NCBI GenBank assembly: GCA_019912885.1
Contig: JAIOHV010000109.1
Location: forward strand, 1 to 33,154
From: a bacterium
GTDB lineage: Bacteria; Lernaellota; Lernaellaia; JACKCT01
Direction: 5' to 3'
DNA: 33,154 nt
Made by a program: the position numbers and the translations under genes. Below, one piece after another: positions 1 to 7,042 of the stretch. Numbering within the stretch: the first letter of the stretch is position 1; every line of letters starts with the position of its first letter. The notes below the pieces were generated by a model. It was not told where the DNA came from. It made no database searches and saw nothing but the letters and a program-made list of their open reading frames with translations.

Positions 1-1
1 G

Positions 2-67
2 GGCGGCGGTGGCGGCGGCGGCGGATGTGGCGGCGGCGGATGCGGCGGCGGCCGCGCGTCGAAATAA
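2..67 (+). CDS. 3' end of an unidentified protein with a Gly/Cys-rich tail (5' truncated by window edge)
   Basis: Only the last 21 codons plus TAA are inside the window. The readable frame is a run of glycines broken by two cysteines (pattern GCGGGGCGGG) ending in RASK. Such GGGGC tails occur at the C terminus of some bacterial membrane proteins, for example those carrying the TIGR04222 domain, but the informative part lies outside. The frame is chosen because it is open from base 2, ends in a stop, and is followed by a normal 104-bp gap before the next gene. It could also be plain GGC-repeat DNA read as protein, so confidence is limited. A Cys-rich tail also ends the secreted protein at 10205-11800. 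Confidence 0.45.
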   Translation, partial: GGGGGGGGCGGGGCGGGRASK

Positions 68-171
68 TCGGCCGATCACGTTTACGCCCCGCGTTTCCGT
101 CCGACCCATGACATACGCATGGTCATCATGGAGCCGATGGACGTGATGGACCCCAGCGGTGCGACGCCTCG

Positions 172-1722
172 ATGATTTTCCGCCTTGATCACCAATCGGA
201 CGCGCGCGATCGCGTGCGCGGCACGTTGCGCGCGCCGGGCGCGGTCCTTCTTGTCTCGTGTTACGAGCTTGGCCATCAGCCGATGGCCGTCGCGTCGCCG
301 CTCGCTTTCCTGCGCCGCGCGGGGTTCGCGCCGGCGGTCGTCGATCTGGCCGTGGCGCGCCTTGACCTCGATGCGGTCGCGCACGCGTCGCTTGTCGCGA
401 TCAGTGCGCCGATGCTGACCGCGACGCGCCTTGGCATCCGCGTCGCCGAGCGTGTTCGCGAACGGCATCCGTGGGCCCGCATCGCGTTCTATGGCCTGTA
501 CGCGCATCTGAACGCGGACCACTTGTTGGAAAAAGGGCTCGCCGATTTCGTCATCGGCGGTGAGTTCGAGGAGCCGCTCGTCAAGCTCGCGCGCGCGCTC
601 GATGCGACGGGCGAAGGAGAGGGCATCGAGGGCGTTCGCACGATCACGACGCCCGCCGCGCCGTACATCAAGAAGTTTCCGCTCGTTGCCGCCCAGCGCG
701 ACGCGCTCGCGCCGCTTGCGTCGTACGCCAAGCTGCTCGTTGACGGCGAGGAGCGCCTGACCGGGTACGTCGAAGCCAGCCGCGGGTGCAAGCACGTCTG
801 CACACATTGTCCGATCACGCCGCTTTACGGCGGGCGATTTTTCGCGGTGCCCGTCGATGTCGTGATGGCCGAGATCCGCCAGCTCGTCGCCGAGGGCGCG
901 CGGCACATAACGTTTGGCGACCCCGACTTTTTCAACGGCCCGACGCACGCGATGCGCGTCGCCGACACGCTGCACGCCGAGTTTCCGGGCGTCACGTTTG
1001 ACGCGACGATCAAGATCGAGCACATCATCAACCATCGCGAATTGATCCCGCGGCTTGCGTCGCGCGGATGCCTATTTGTTGTTGCCGCGGTCGAGTCGCT
1101 TTCCGACGAGGTGCTCGATCATCTGAAAAAGCGGCACACGGGCGCCGACGTGCGCGAGGCGGTGGCGATCGTACGCGAGGCCGGGCTGTGGCTACGTCCG
1201 TCGCTCGTGCCGTTTTCGCCGTGGGAGACGCTTTGCGGCTATCTCGACATTCTGGATTTTATCGACACGGACGACATGGGCGACGCGATCGACCCGGTGC
1301 AGCTATCGATCCGCCTGCTCGTGCCGCCGGGCTCGGCGTTGCTTAACGACCCGGAAATGAAATCGCGCCTCGGCGCGTTCAACGAAAATTCGCTCAGCTA
1401 CACCTGGACGCACCCCGATCCGCGCATGGACGCGTTGCAACGGCACGTCGCGGCGATCGTCTCCGACGCGGCGGATCGCGGCGAAGACCCCGCGGCGACG
1501 TATCGCCGCATCCGCCTTTGCGCGCGCGCGATAGCCGAAGGGCGAAACGTCGATGTGCGGAAAAACGGAGACGGAGCGACGCTCGTCGTCGACGGCACGC
1601 CGGCGAGCGCCGACGAGGAGGCGGGCTTCGATCTTCCCGCCGGCCGCGCCCGCCCGCCGCGATTGTCCGAGGCGTGGTTCTGCTGCGCCGAACCGACGGA
1701 CGGGCAGCTCGAGCCGATTTGA
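172..1722 (+). CDS. B12-binding-type radical SAM protein of the CUAEP/CCAEP-tail family
   Basis: A 516-residue radical SAM enzyme. Residues about 26-150 look like a Rossmann/cobalamin-binding-type domain. The [4Fe-4S] cluster motif CxxxCxxC is C206, C210, C213 (CKHVCTHC), followed by a typical radical SAM barrel. The C terminus carries Cys-Cys-Ala-Glu-Pro at residues 504-508, the signature of a family whose members end in either CUAEP (selenocysteine) or CCAEP. Both cysteines here are TGC codons, so this is the Cys form and no UGA recoding is involved. The reaction and substrate of the family are not known to me. ATG 172 is chosen because an in-frame stop lies at 109-111 and the N-terminal domain begins soon after; no strong Shine-Dalgarno is visible. 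It stands alone, with its stop codon abutting a dispersed repeat. Confidence 0.85.
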   Translation: MIFRLDHQSDARDRVRGTLRAPGAVLLVSCYELGHQPMAVASPLAFLRRAGFAPAVVDLAVARLDLDAVAHASLVAISAPMLTATRLGIRVAERVRERHPWARIAFYGLYAHLNADHLLEKGLADFVIGGEFEEPLVKLARALDATGEGEGIEGVRTITTPAAPYIKKFPLVAAQRDALAPLASYAKLLVDGEERLTGYVEASRGCKHVCTHCPITPLYGGRFFAVPVDVVMAEIRQLVAEGARHITFGDPDFFNGPTHAMRVADTLHAEFPGVTFDATIKIEHIINHRELIPRLASRGCLFVVAAVESLSDEVLDHLKKRHTGADVREAVAIVREAGLWLRPSLVPFSPWETLCGYLDILDFIDTDDMGDAIDPVQLSIRLLVPPGSALLNDPEMKSRLGAFNENSLSYTWTHPDPRMDALQRHVAAIVSDAADRGEDPAATYRRIRLCARAIAEGRNVDVRKNGDGATLVVDGTPASADEEAGFDLPAGRARPPRLSEAWFCCAEPTDGQLEPI

Positions 1723-1750
1723 ATTGGGAATTGGGAATGTTCGTCGCAAG
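1721..1750. repeat. Dispersed repeat GAATTGGGAATTGGGAATG plus CGTCGCAAG, copy 1
   Basis: Bases 1721-1739 are identical over 19 bp to 30641-30659. Both copies continue after 1-3 variable bases into CGTCGCAAG. The repeat begins inside the TGA stop codon (1720-1722) of the radical SAM gene. An inverted relative lies at 30746-30782. Confidence 0.85.
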
Positions 1751-1770
1751 TGACGAGTAACGAGTGACGA

Positions 1771-1878
1771 CGTCATCCTGAGGCGAGCGCAGCGAGCCGA
1801 AGGATCTGGCTACGCCCTGGCTGACGGCCACGCTGCAACAAGGACGGGGCCAGATCCTTCGCTTCGCTCAGGATGACG
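1771..1878. repeat. Inverted repeat built on CGTCATCCTGAG / CTCAGGATGACG
   Basis: The left arm (1771-1810) starts CGTCATCCTGAGGCGAGCG and runs to AAGGATCTGGC. The right arm (1849-1878) reads GCCAGATCC through CTCAGGATGACG, its imperfect reverse complement. The arms enclose about 38 bp. The word CGTCATCCTGAG...AAGGATCT is a repeat I recognise from intergenic DNA of many environmental bacteria. It could act as a bidirectional transcription end between the radical SAM gene (+) and the crotonase gene (-), but no T-tract is seen. Confidence 0.8.
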
Positions 1879-1944
1879 AGCGCTTTGCTCAGGATGACGA
1901 GCGCTTCGCTCAGAATGACGAGCGCATTGCTCAGGATGACGAGC
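1861..1944. repeat. Four tandem 21-bp units (GCTTCGCTCAGGATGACGAGC type)
   Basis: Units at 1861-1881, 1882-1902, 1903-1923 and 1924-1944 share GCTCAGGATGACGAGC with one or two substitutions each. The array continues from the right arm of the adjacent inverted repeat. The last unit runs into the 3' end of the minus-strand crotonase gene, encoding its final Ser-Ser and TGA stop. Confidence 0.9.
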
Positions 1945-2758
1945 CGCCATCCCTTTCCTTCACCGCCTGCTGAAAGCCGACCTCCTCGCAGCGTTGTTTG
2001 AACGCGACGCCTTCGGGCGTGTGGCGCGCGATGCCGTCAAAAAACGTGGCGAGGATCTGCGTTGAGGCAAGGCCCATGTTTTCGTAGGCCTGATTGACGA
2101 CAAGCTTTTGCATCATCAGTTGATTGACCGGCACGCTCGCGATGCGCGCGGCAAGCGCGTCCACGCGCGCGTCGAGACCGGCTTCCGGCACGGCTTCGCC
2201 GACAAGCCCCATCGACGCGGCCTCGGCGCCGGTGACGAGATCGCCCGTCAGCAAAAGGCGCTTGGCGCGTTCGGCGCCGACGCGATACACCCACATCGCC
2301 GTCGTCGGGCATCCCCACAGCCGCGCGGGCGGATAGCCGATGCGCGCGTCGTCGGCCATGACGACAAGATCGCAGCAAAGCGCGATGTCCGACCCGCCGC
2401 CCACGGCGAATCCGCGCACCGTCGCGATCGTCGGCTTGGCCGAGCGCCACAGGCTCATGAAGGAAAGCGTGTTGGCGTGCATCATCCGGAAATCTTTCGT
2501 CGGATCCCACGGCATCGCCTGAAAGCCCTCGTGCGTTCCCGGCGTTTCCGCCCAGATCTTCAGATCGTAGCCCGCGCAGAACGCGCGGCCGGCGCCGGTC
2601 AATACGACGACGTGCACGGCGTCGTCGGCGTTCGCGCGTGCGACGGCGTCGGCGAGCATGCGCGGCATGTCGCGGTCGATGGCGTTAAGTTGAGCGGGGC
2701 GATTGAGCGTGATGCGCGCGATGCGATCGTCGCTCTCGTACAAAACGGAATCGCTCAT
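1931..2758 (-). CDS. Enoyl-CoA hydratase/isomerase (crotonase) family protein, atypical active site
   Basis: A 275-residue crotonase-fold protein, last gene of the 7885-to-1931 cluster. The CoA/oxyanion-hole motifs are AFCAGYDLK (residues 59-67) and FAVGGGSDIAL (117-127). At the two positions that hold catalytic glutamates in rat mitochondrial hydratase, this protein has Asp124 and a YPP stretch (142-144). The exact reaction may therefore differ from classical hydration; isomerase or other crotonase chemistry is possible. ATG 2758 is favoured because GAGGAG sits 5 nt upstream; a GTG at 2764 overlapping the upstream TGA (GTGA) is the alternative and would add two residues. The C terminus SSS and the stop codon come from a 21-bp intergenic repeat, so the native end was probably altered. 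Confidence 0.85.
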   Translation of the reverse strand: MSDSVLYESDDRIARITLNRPAQLNAIDRDMPRMLADAVARANADDAVHVVVLTGAGRAFCAGYDLKIWAETPGTHEGFQAMPWDPTKDFRMMHANTLSFMSLWRSAKPTIATVRGFAVGGGSDIALCCDLVVMADDARIGYPPARLWGCPTTAMWVYRVGAERAKRLLLTGDLVTGAEAASMGLVGEAVPEAGLDARVDALAARIASVPVNQLMMQKLVVNQAYENMGLASTQILATFFDGIARHTPEGVAFKQRCEEVGFQQAVKERDGGSSS

Positions 2759-2760
2759 CG

Positions 2761-3618
2761 TCACTCCTCGAAGGCGCCGCCGCGGCCGCGCCCCGCGCGA
2801 AACGCGTCGAGACCCTGTCCGATCTCGTCGGTCGCGAGCGATTCGGCGCCGTGGCGGAATTCGTTTTTCGTCGCGCGGTCAAACGGCAGATCCCATTGCT
2901 CGATCGCGGACATGCGATCGCCGCGCATGCAGGTTTGGGGAAACGCCGCGATCCGCCGCGCCAGATTCTCGGCCTCGGCGCGCGCCGTGCCGTCCGCGAC
3001 GACGCGGTTGGCGAGCCCGAACGCGAGCGCCTCGCGCGCGGGCACGCCGCGCCCGGGGAGGATCATGTCCATCGCGCGCGAGTGACCGATCAAACGTGGC
3101 AGGCGGACGGTGCCGCCGTCGATGAGCGGCACGCCCCATCTACGGCAGAACACACCGAACACGGCGGATTCTTCCGCGACGCGCAGATCGCACCAGAGCG
3201 CCAGCTCCAGTCCGCCGGCGACGGCAAACCCGGCGACCGCGGCGATCACGGGCTTGCCGAGCACCAGGCGCGTCGGGCCGAGCGGGCCGTCGCCCTCGAT
3301 GTCCGCGACGTTGCCGGTGTCCGATCCCATCGCCTTCAGGTCCGCGCCCGCGCAAAAGTTTCCGCCCTCGCCGTACAGCACCGCGACGCGCGCTGCGTCG
3401 TCCGCTTCGAACGCGCGAAACGCCAGCGTCAGCTCGCGGGCCGTTGGGCCGTCCACGGCGTTACGCCGGTCGGCGCGATCGATGATGACGGTGTAGACAG
3501 GGCCGTCGCGTTCGACGCGGACGGATGAAGTCGACCCGCTCCCTGACGGTCGCGGTTCGTCGTGGAGAGACCCGCTCCCTGACGGTCGCGGTTCCAATTT
3601 TTGGGACTCGTCCGTCAT
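2761..3618 (-). CDS. Enoyl-CoA hydratase (crotonase) family protein with repeat-derived N-terminal insert
   Basis: 285 residues. The crotonase core runs from about residue 32 to the end, with oxyanion-hole motif NFCAGADLK (87-95) and FAVAGGLELAL (131-141). The first catalytic Glu is kept (E138), but the second position falls in VFCRRWGVPLIDG, typical of a broad 'crotonase' subgroup rather than classical hydratase. ATG 3618 overlaps the TGA of the upstream kinase gene as ATGA, indicating translational coupling. Residues 9-29 are two copies of EPRPSGSGS, encoded by two 36-bp-spaced copies of a dispersed DNA element also found in glnE. Expected role: hydration (or isomerisation) of the enoyl-CoA made by the ACAD encoded upstream; this is inferred from context. 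Confidence 0.87.
   Translation of the reverse strand: MTDESQKLEPRPSGSGSLHDEPRPSGSGSTSSVRVERDGPVYTVIIDRADRRNAVDGPTARELTLAFRAFEADDAARVAVLYGEGGNFCAGADLKAMGSDTGNVADIEGDGPLGPTRLVLGKPVIAAVAGFAVAGGLELALWCDLRVAEESAVFGVFCRRWGVPLIDGGTVRLPRLIGHSRAMDMILPGRGVPAREALAFGLANRVVADGTARAEAENLARRIAAFPQTCMRGDRMSAIEQWDLPFDRATKNEFRHGAESLATDEIGQGLDAFRAGRGRGGAFEE
3533..3594 (-). repeat. Two intragenic copies of a 25/26-bp dispersed element (EPRPSGSG coding)
   Basis: Copies at 3533-3558 and 3569-3594, 36 bp apart, have the minus-strand sequence GAACCGCGACCGTCAGG continuing to AGCGGGTC. A third, identical over 25 bp, is at 16951-16975 in glnE. Here the element is read as Glu-Pro-Arg-Pro-Ser-Gly-Ser-Gly. The insertion sits in a flexible N-terminal linker before the crotonase fold and preserves frame. 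Confidence 0.9.
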
Positions 3619-4685
3619 ACGCCGCCTCCCGCAATGACGCGGCGCGCGGCGTCGTCGAGCATCTTGACGACGTGAACGAGCATCGCGAAGCGCGCATCCT
3701 TCGTCTGGCCGTGGAAGAATCGGTAATAAATCTGCTGGGCAATGACGCCCAGGCGAAACAGGCCGAACACGTAATAGAACTCCAGGTCGTGCAGTGCGCG
3801 CCCGGTGCGCGCGGACCACGCCTCGCAAAGCTCGCGCCGCGTAAACATGCCGGGCAGGTGCGTGGGGAGCCAGCGCGTCATGAGTTGTTCGTCCGGATCG
3901 TCGGCCTGCACCCAGTACGCGAGGCTCGATCCGAGATCCATCATCGGGTCGCCGATCGTCGCCATCTCCCAGTCCAGCACGCCGATCACGTCGAGCGTTT
4001 GCGGATCGAGCACGACGTTGTCGAACTTGTAATCGTTATGAATGAGGCAGGGATGCGTCGTGTCCGGCGGCTGATTGGCGCCGATCCACGCCATCACCTC
4101 CTCGCAGCCGGGCGCGTCGGGGGTGCGCGCATCGCGGTAGCGCCGACTCCATCCCTCCACCTGCCGGCGCACGTAGCCTTGCGGCTTGCCGAAATCGCCA
4201 AGGCCGATCGCGGCGTAATCCACCTCGTGAAGCTTCGCCCACACCTCGACGAAGCGCTCGCAAAGCCGCCGCGCGGAATCGGCCGACAGCTCGAAACCCT
4301 TCGGCGGATTGGCGCGAAGGATGATGCCCTCCACGCGCTCCATCACGTAGAACGGCGCGCCGATCAGCGTCTCGTCGTCCGTGTAGGCAACGGGCCGCGG
4401 CGCTTGCGGAAATACGGGATGCAGCGCGGCGAGCACGCGGTACTCGCGGCTCATGTCGTGCGCCGTCTTTGCCTTTTTGCCGAATGGCGGGCGCCGCAAC
4501 ACGAACGTTCGGTCATCGAACGTAAGCAGGTACGTCAGGTTCGAGAACCCGCTGGGGTACTGCGTTACGCGAAGCTCGCCCGCAAGATGCGGCAGGTGAT
4601 CGCGCAGGAACGACGCGACACCCGCGGTAACAAGCTCCTCGCCGGCGCGCACGGGTTTGGCGCGATCGACAAACGGCGCGCTCAT
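3615..4685 (-). CDS. APH/choline-kinase-like phosphotransferase (ACAD10/11 kinase-domain type)
   Basis: A 356-residue protein-kinase-fold small-molecule kinase. It has the nucleotide loop SGFSNLTY (residues 46-53), the catalytic-loop motif HNDYKFDN (216-223; D218 catalytic, N223 metal) and the metal-binding DWE (238-240) in VIGVLDWEMATIGDP. This subgroup matches the kinase domain fused to the dehydrogenase in ACAD10/ACAD11, and LvaA of Pseudomonas levulinate catabolism, which phosphorylate the 4-hydroxyl of 4-hydroxyacyl-CoA. ATG 4685 overlaps the ACAD stop as ATGA, and its own stop overlaps the next start as ATGA, so three genes are translationally coupled. The assignment to 4-hydroxyacyl-CoA is inferred from this tight pairing. 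An aminoglycoside-resistance role is unlikely. Confidence 0.88.
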   Translation of the reverse strand: MSAPFVDRAKPVRAGEELVTAGVASFLRDHLPHLAGELRVTQYPSGFSNLTYLLTFDDRTFVLRRPPFGKKAKTAHDMSREYRVLAALHPVFPQAPRPVAYTDDETLIGAPFYVMERVEGIILRANPPKGFELSADSARRLCERFVEVWAKLHEVDYAAIGLGDFGKPQGYVRRQVEGWSRRYRDARTPDAPGCEEVMAWIGANQPPDTTHPCLIHNDYKFDNVVLDPQTLDVIGVLDWEMATIGDPMMDLGSSLAYWVQADDPDEQLMTRWLPTHLPGMFTRRELCEAWSARTGRALHDLEFYYVFGLFRLGVIAQQIYYRFFHGQTKDARFAMLVHVVKMLDDAARRVIAGGGV

Positions 4686-5881
4686 TTCGCCATCCCGTAC
4701 CGGCGCAGCGTGCGGCGCGCGAACGATTCCTTGTGCACCTCGTCGGCGCCGTCGTAGATGCGCGCGGCGCGCTCGTGGCGATACCAGTGCGCGAGGATCG
4801 TGTCATCCGTGACGCCAAGCCCGCCGTGCACCTGGATCGCGCGATCGACGACGCGCTGCAGCACGTTCGCGACGTGGAACTTGATGAGCGATACCTCGTC
4901 GCGCGCCTCCTTCTGGCCGATCTGCTCGATCTTCCACGCCGCGTGCAGCACCATCCAGCGCGCGGCTTCGATCTCGGCGGCGGATTCGGCGATCCATCCC
5001 TGCACCATGCCCTTGGTGCCGAGTGGACGGCCATCCGGATGGATCGGGCGCTTTGCCGCGTAGGCGCACATCATTTCGTACGCGCGTTTGCAGATGCCAA
5101 GCCAGCGCATGCAGTGGTGGATGCGGCCGGGCCCCAGGCGTTCCTGCGCGATGGCAAAACCGAACGCCTCTCCGCCGAGTGTGTTCGTGCGCGGTACGCG
5201 GCAGTTTTCGAATTCGACTTCTCCGTGCGAAAACGGCCCGCCGCCCGCGTGGCCCATCACCGGAATGTTGCGCACCAGGCGATAGCCGCGCGTGTCCGTG
5301 GGCACGAGGATCATCGACGCGCGCGTGTAGATCGGCGCGTCGGGGTGCGTGATCGCCATGACGACGCAGAACGCGGAGCCGTCCGCGCCGGTGGTGAACC
5401 ACTTGCGCCCGTTGATGACCCAATCGTCGCCGTCGGCGACGGCGGTCGTGCTCAGCATCGTGGGATTCGAGCCGGGGTTCTCCGGCTCGGTCATGCCGAA
5501 GCTGGAGCGAATCTCGCCGGCGACGAGCGGTCCAAGCCACCGCGCCTTCTGTTCGTCGGTGCCGAACGTGTGGAGGATCTCGACGTTCGCCGCGTCCGGC
5601 GCCTGGCAGCCGAAGACGTAGTGCCCGAGCGGTGTGCGGCCAAGCTCCTCGGAGACGAGGCCGTGCGTCACGAGGCCAAGGCCCATGCCGCCATGCTCTT
5701 TCGGATGCGGCGGCGCCCACAGGCCAAGCTCCTTTACGCGCTCGCGTTTTTCGTCCAGCAGGCGCAAGGGATTTTCCGTCCCTGCGAACGCGCGCGTCTC
5801 GAACGGAATCAAATCCTCGTCCACGAACGCGCGGACGCGGGCGAGCAGGTCGCGCGTCTGGCTGTCGATCGAAAAATCCAT
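4682..5881 (-). CDS. Acyl-CoA dehydrogenase family protein, ACAD10/11-like
   Basis: 399 residues, full-length for the family. Visible motifs are FGMTEP (128-133, flavin/substrate region), WVINGRKWFTTGA (154-166), and VHGGLGVTDD (351-360). The position of the catalytic base in medium-chain dehydrogenase (IYEGT) reads IYDGADEVH here, placing Asp377 there; ACAD11-type proteins also have a DG..DEVH motif at this site. In mammalian ACAD10/11 and in LvaC the domain removes phosphate from 4-phosphoacyl-CoA rather than performing simple dehydrogenation. The gene begins 10 bp downstream of the histidine phosphatase gene and overlaps the kinase gene by 4 bp. A conventional alpha,beta-dehydrogenation role cannot be excluded from sequence. 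Confidence 0.9.
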   Translation of the reverse strand: MDFSIDSQTRDLLARVRAFVDEDLIPFETRAFAGTENPLRLLDEKRERVKELGLWAPPHPKEHGGMGLGLVTHGLVSEELGRTPLGHYVFGCQAPDAANVEILHTFGTDEQKARWLGPLVAGEIRSSFGMTEPENPGSNPTMLSTTAVADGDDWVINGRKWFTTGADGSAFCVVMAITHPDAPIYTRASMILVPTDTRGYRLVRNIPVMGHAGGGPFSHGEVEFENCRVPRTNTLGGEAFGFAIAQERLGPGRIHHCMRWLGICKRAYEMMCAYAAKRPIHPDGRPLGTKGMVQGWIAESAAEIEAARWMVLHAAWKIEQIGQKEARDEVSLIKFHVANVLQRVVDRAIQVHGGLGVTDDTILAHWYRHERAARIYDGADEVHKESFARRTLRRYGMAK

Positions 5882-5891
5882 CGCCGTCCCC

Positions 5892-6590
5892 CTAGAGAAA
5901 GGTCACCAGCCGCGGGTCGCGCGCGTCCTCGAGATGCGCGACGTTGTTGAACTCAAGCAGCGTCATCGAATCCTCGCGGAAACGATAGGTCGTGACCGAC
6001 ATGTTGCGCACGTTGGTGCCAAGCAGGATCGCCGCGGTATCGGAAAGTCCGAGCGCCATCTGCATCGACAGCCCGACGGGCCCGCCGGAGGTGACGATCG
6101 CGATGCGCCGCCCGCGTCCCTCGGCCTGCATCACCGCGTGGATCGCCCCGGCGACGCGGTCGCGGTATTCCGCAAAACGTTCGACGCCCGCGATTTCGTG
6201 ATCGCCGGATGCCCAGCGTGAAAGGCCCGTTTGGAGCACGCGGGCCAGGGCGCGGCGGTCGGCGAACATGTTCTCGATCGCCTCGGCGTAAAGGGGATCT
6301 TCCGCGACGATCGCCTCGGCCTGCGCGCGGATGATCGTAAACGTGTCGTGCTCGTTGAAGCGCGGATCGGTGAGAAGCGGCGTCGCGTGCGATTCCTCCA
6401 TGGCGATTTCGGCGGAACGCATCTGGCGGTCGAGCGTGCCGGAGAGCCACACGTCGATGGCGACGTTACGCTCGCGAAAACGTGCGCCGAGAAGGCGCGC
6501 CTGCTCCTGGCCGATCGGCGAGAGCACGTCGTAGCTGCCTTGGCCGGCGAAGCTCGCCTGTCCGTGGCGGATGATGAGGAGTTCGGACAT
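5892..6590 (-). CDS. Histidine phosphatase family protein (branch 1, phosphoglycerate-mutase-like), second His absent
   Basis: 232 residues. The N-terminal LIIRHGQAS contains the R8-H9-G10 phosphohistidine motif, followed by QMRSAE (Arg58) and FNEHDTF (Glu80 region). Where most members have a second core histidine in a SHGG motif, this protein reads IVTSGGPVG (165-173), so that His is replaced. Some bacterial paralogues share SGGP, so this may be a subgroup trait. It is the first gene of the compact block, 10 bp before the ACAD. By position it might act on a phosphorylated acyl-CoA or acid intermediate, as the HAD phosphatase domain fused to ACAD10 might; that is inference only. Confidence 0.85.
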   Translation of the reverse strand: MSELLIIRHGQASFAGQGSYDVLSPIGQEQARLLGARFRERNVAIDVWLSGTLDRQMRSAEIAMEESHATPLLTDPRFNEHDTFTIIRAQAEAIVAEDPLYAEAIENMFADRRALARVLQTGLSRWASGDHEIAGVERFAEYRDRVAGAIHAVMQAEGRGRRIAIVTSGGPVGLSMQMALGLSDTAAILLGTNVRNMSVTTYRFREDSMTLLEFNNVAHLEDARDPRLVTFL

Positions 6591-6633
6591 GGGTTAGGCC
6601 TGATCCCGTGCGCGTGCCCGTGTCCGATGGCGA

Positions 6634-7032
6634 ATGCGCGAATGCTGGGGCGTGGCCGACCGCGCACTCCGCTTCGCTCCGTTTGCGGCCCTGACATCGC
6701 AAGCGGCCCTGACATCGCGAATGCGCCAATGCCGGGTCGTGGCCGACCGCGCACTCCGCCTCGCTCCGTTTGCGGCCCTGACATCGCAAATGCGCCAATG
6801 CCGGGGCGTGGCCGACCGCGCACTCCGCTGCGCTTCGTTTGCGGCCCTGACATCGCGAATGCGCCAATTCCGGGGCGGTATCGACCGCGCACTCCGCTTC
6901 GCTCCGTTTGCGGCCCTGACATCGCGAATGCGCCAATGCCGGGTCGTGGCCGACCGCGCACTCCGCTTCGCTCCGTTTGCGGCCCTGACATCGCAAGCGG
7001 CACTGACATCGCAAACGGCACTGACATTGCGA
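6634..7032. repeat. Composite tandem array: five 69-bp units plus three 18-bp units
   Basis: 69-bp units start at 6634, 6721, 6790, 6859 and 6928, each beginning ATGCGC(C/G)AAT and ending GCGGCCCTGACATCGC(A/G)A. Unit 1 is followed by one extra 18-bp piece (6703-6720), and unit 5 by two (6997-7014 and 7015-7032). The 18-bp piece, GCGGCCCTGACATCGCGA with variants, is the same as the 3' end of the 69-bp unit. Both lengths are multiples of three, so long spurious reading frames run through the array on both strands. It fills the 452-bp gap between the SDR and phosphatase genes and contains no gene I can support. Confidence 0.9.
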
Positions 7033-7042
7033 ATCCTCGACA

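Noticed and set aside
3615-4685. Aminoglycoside resistance gene
   Set aside because: The kinase shares the APH fold, but its coupling to an ACAD10/11-like gene and crotonases points to acyl-CoA metabolism.
6634-7032. CRISPR array
   Set aside because: Whole 69-bp units repeat without unique spacers and no cas gene is present; it is a plain tandem repeat.
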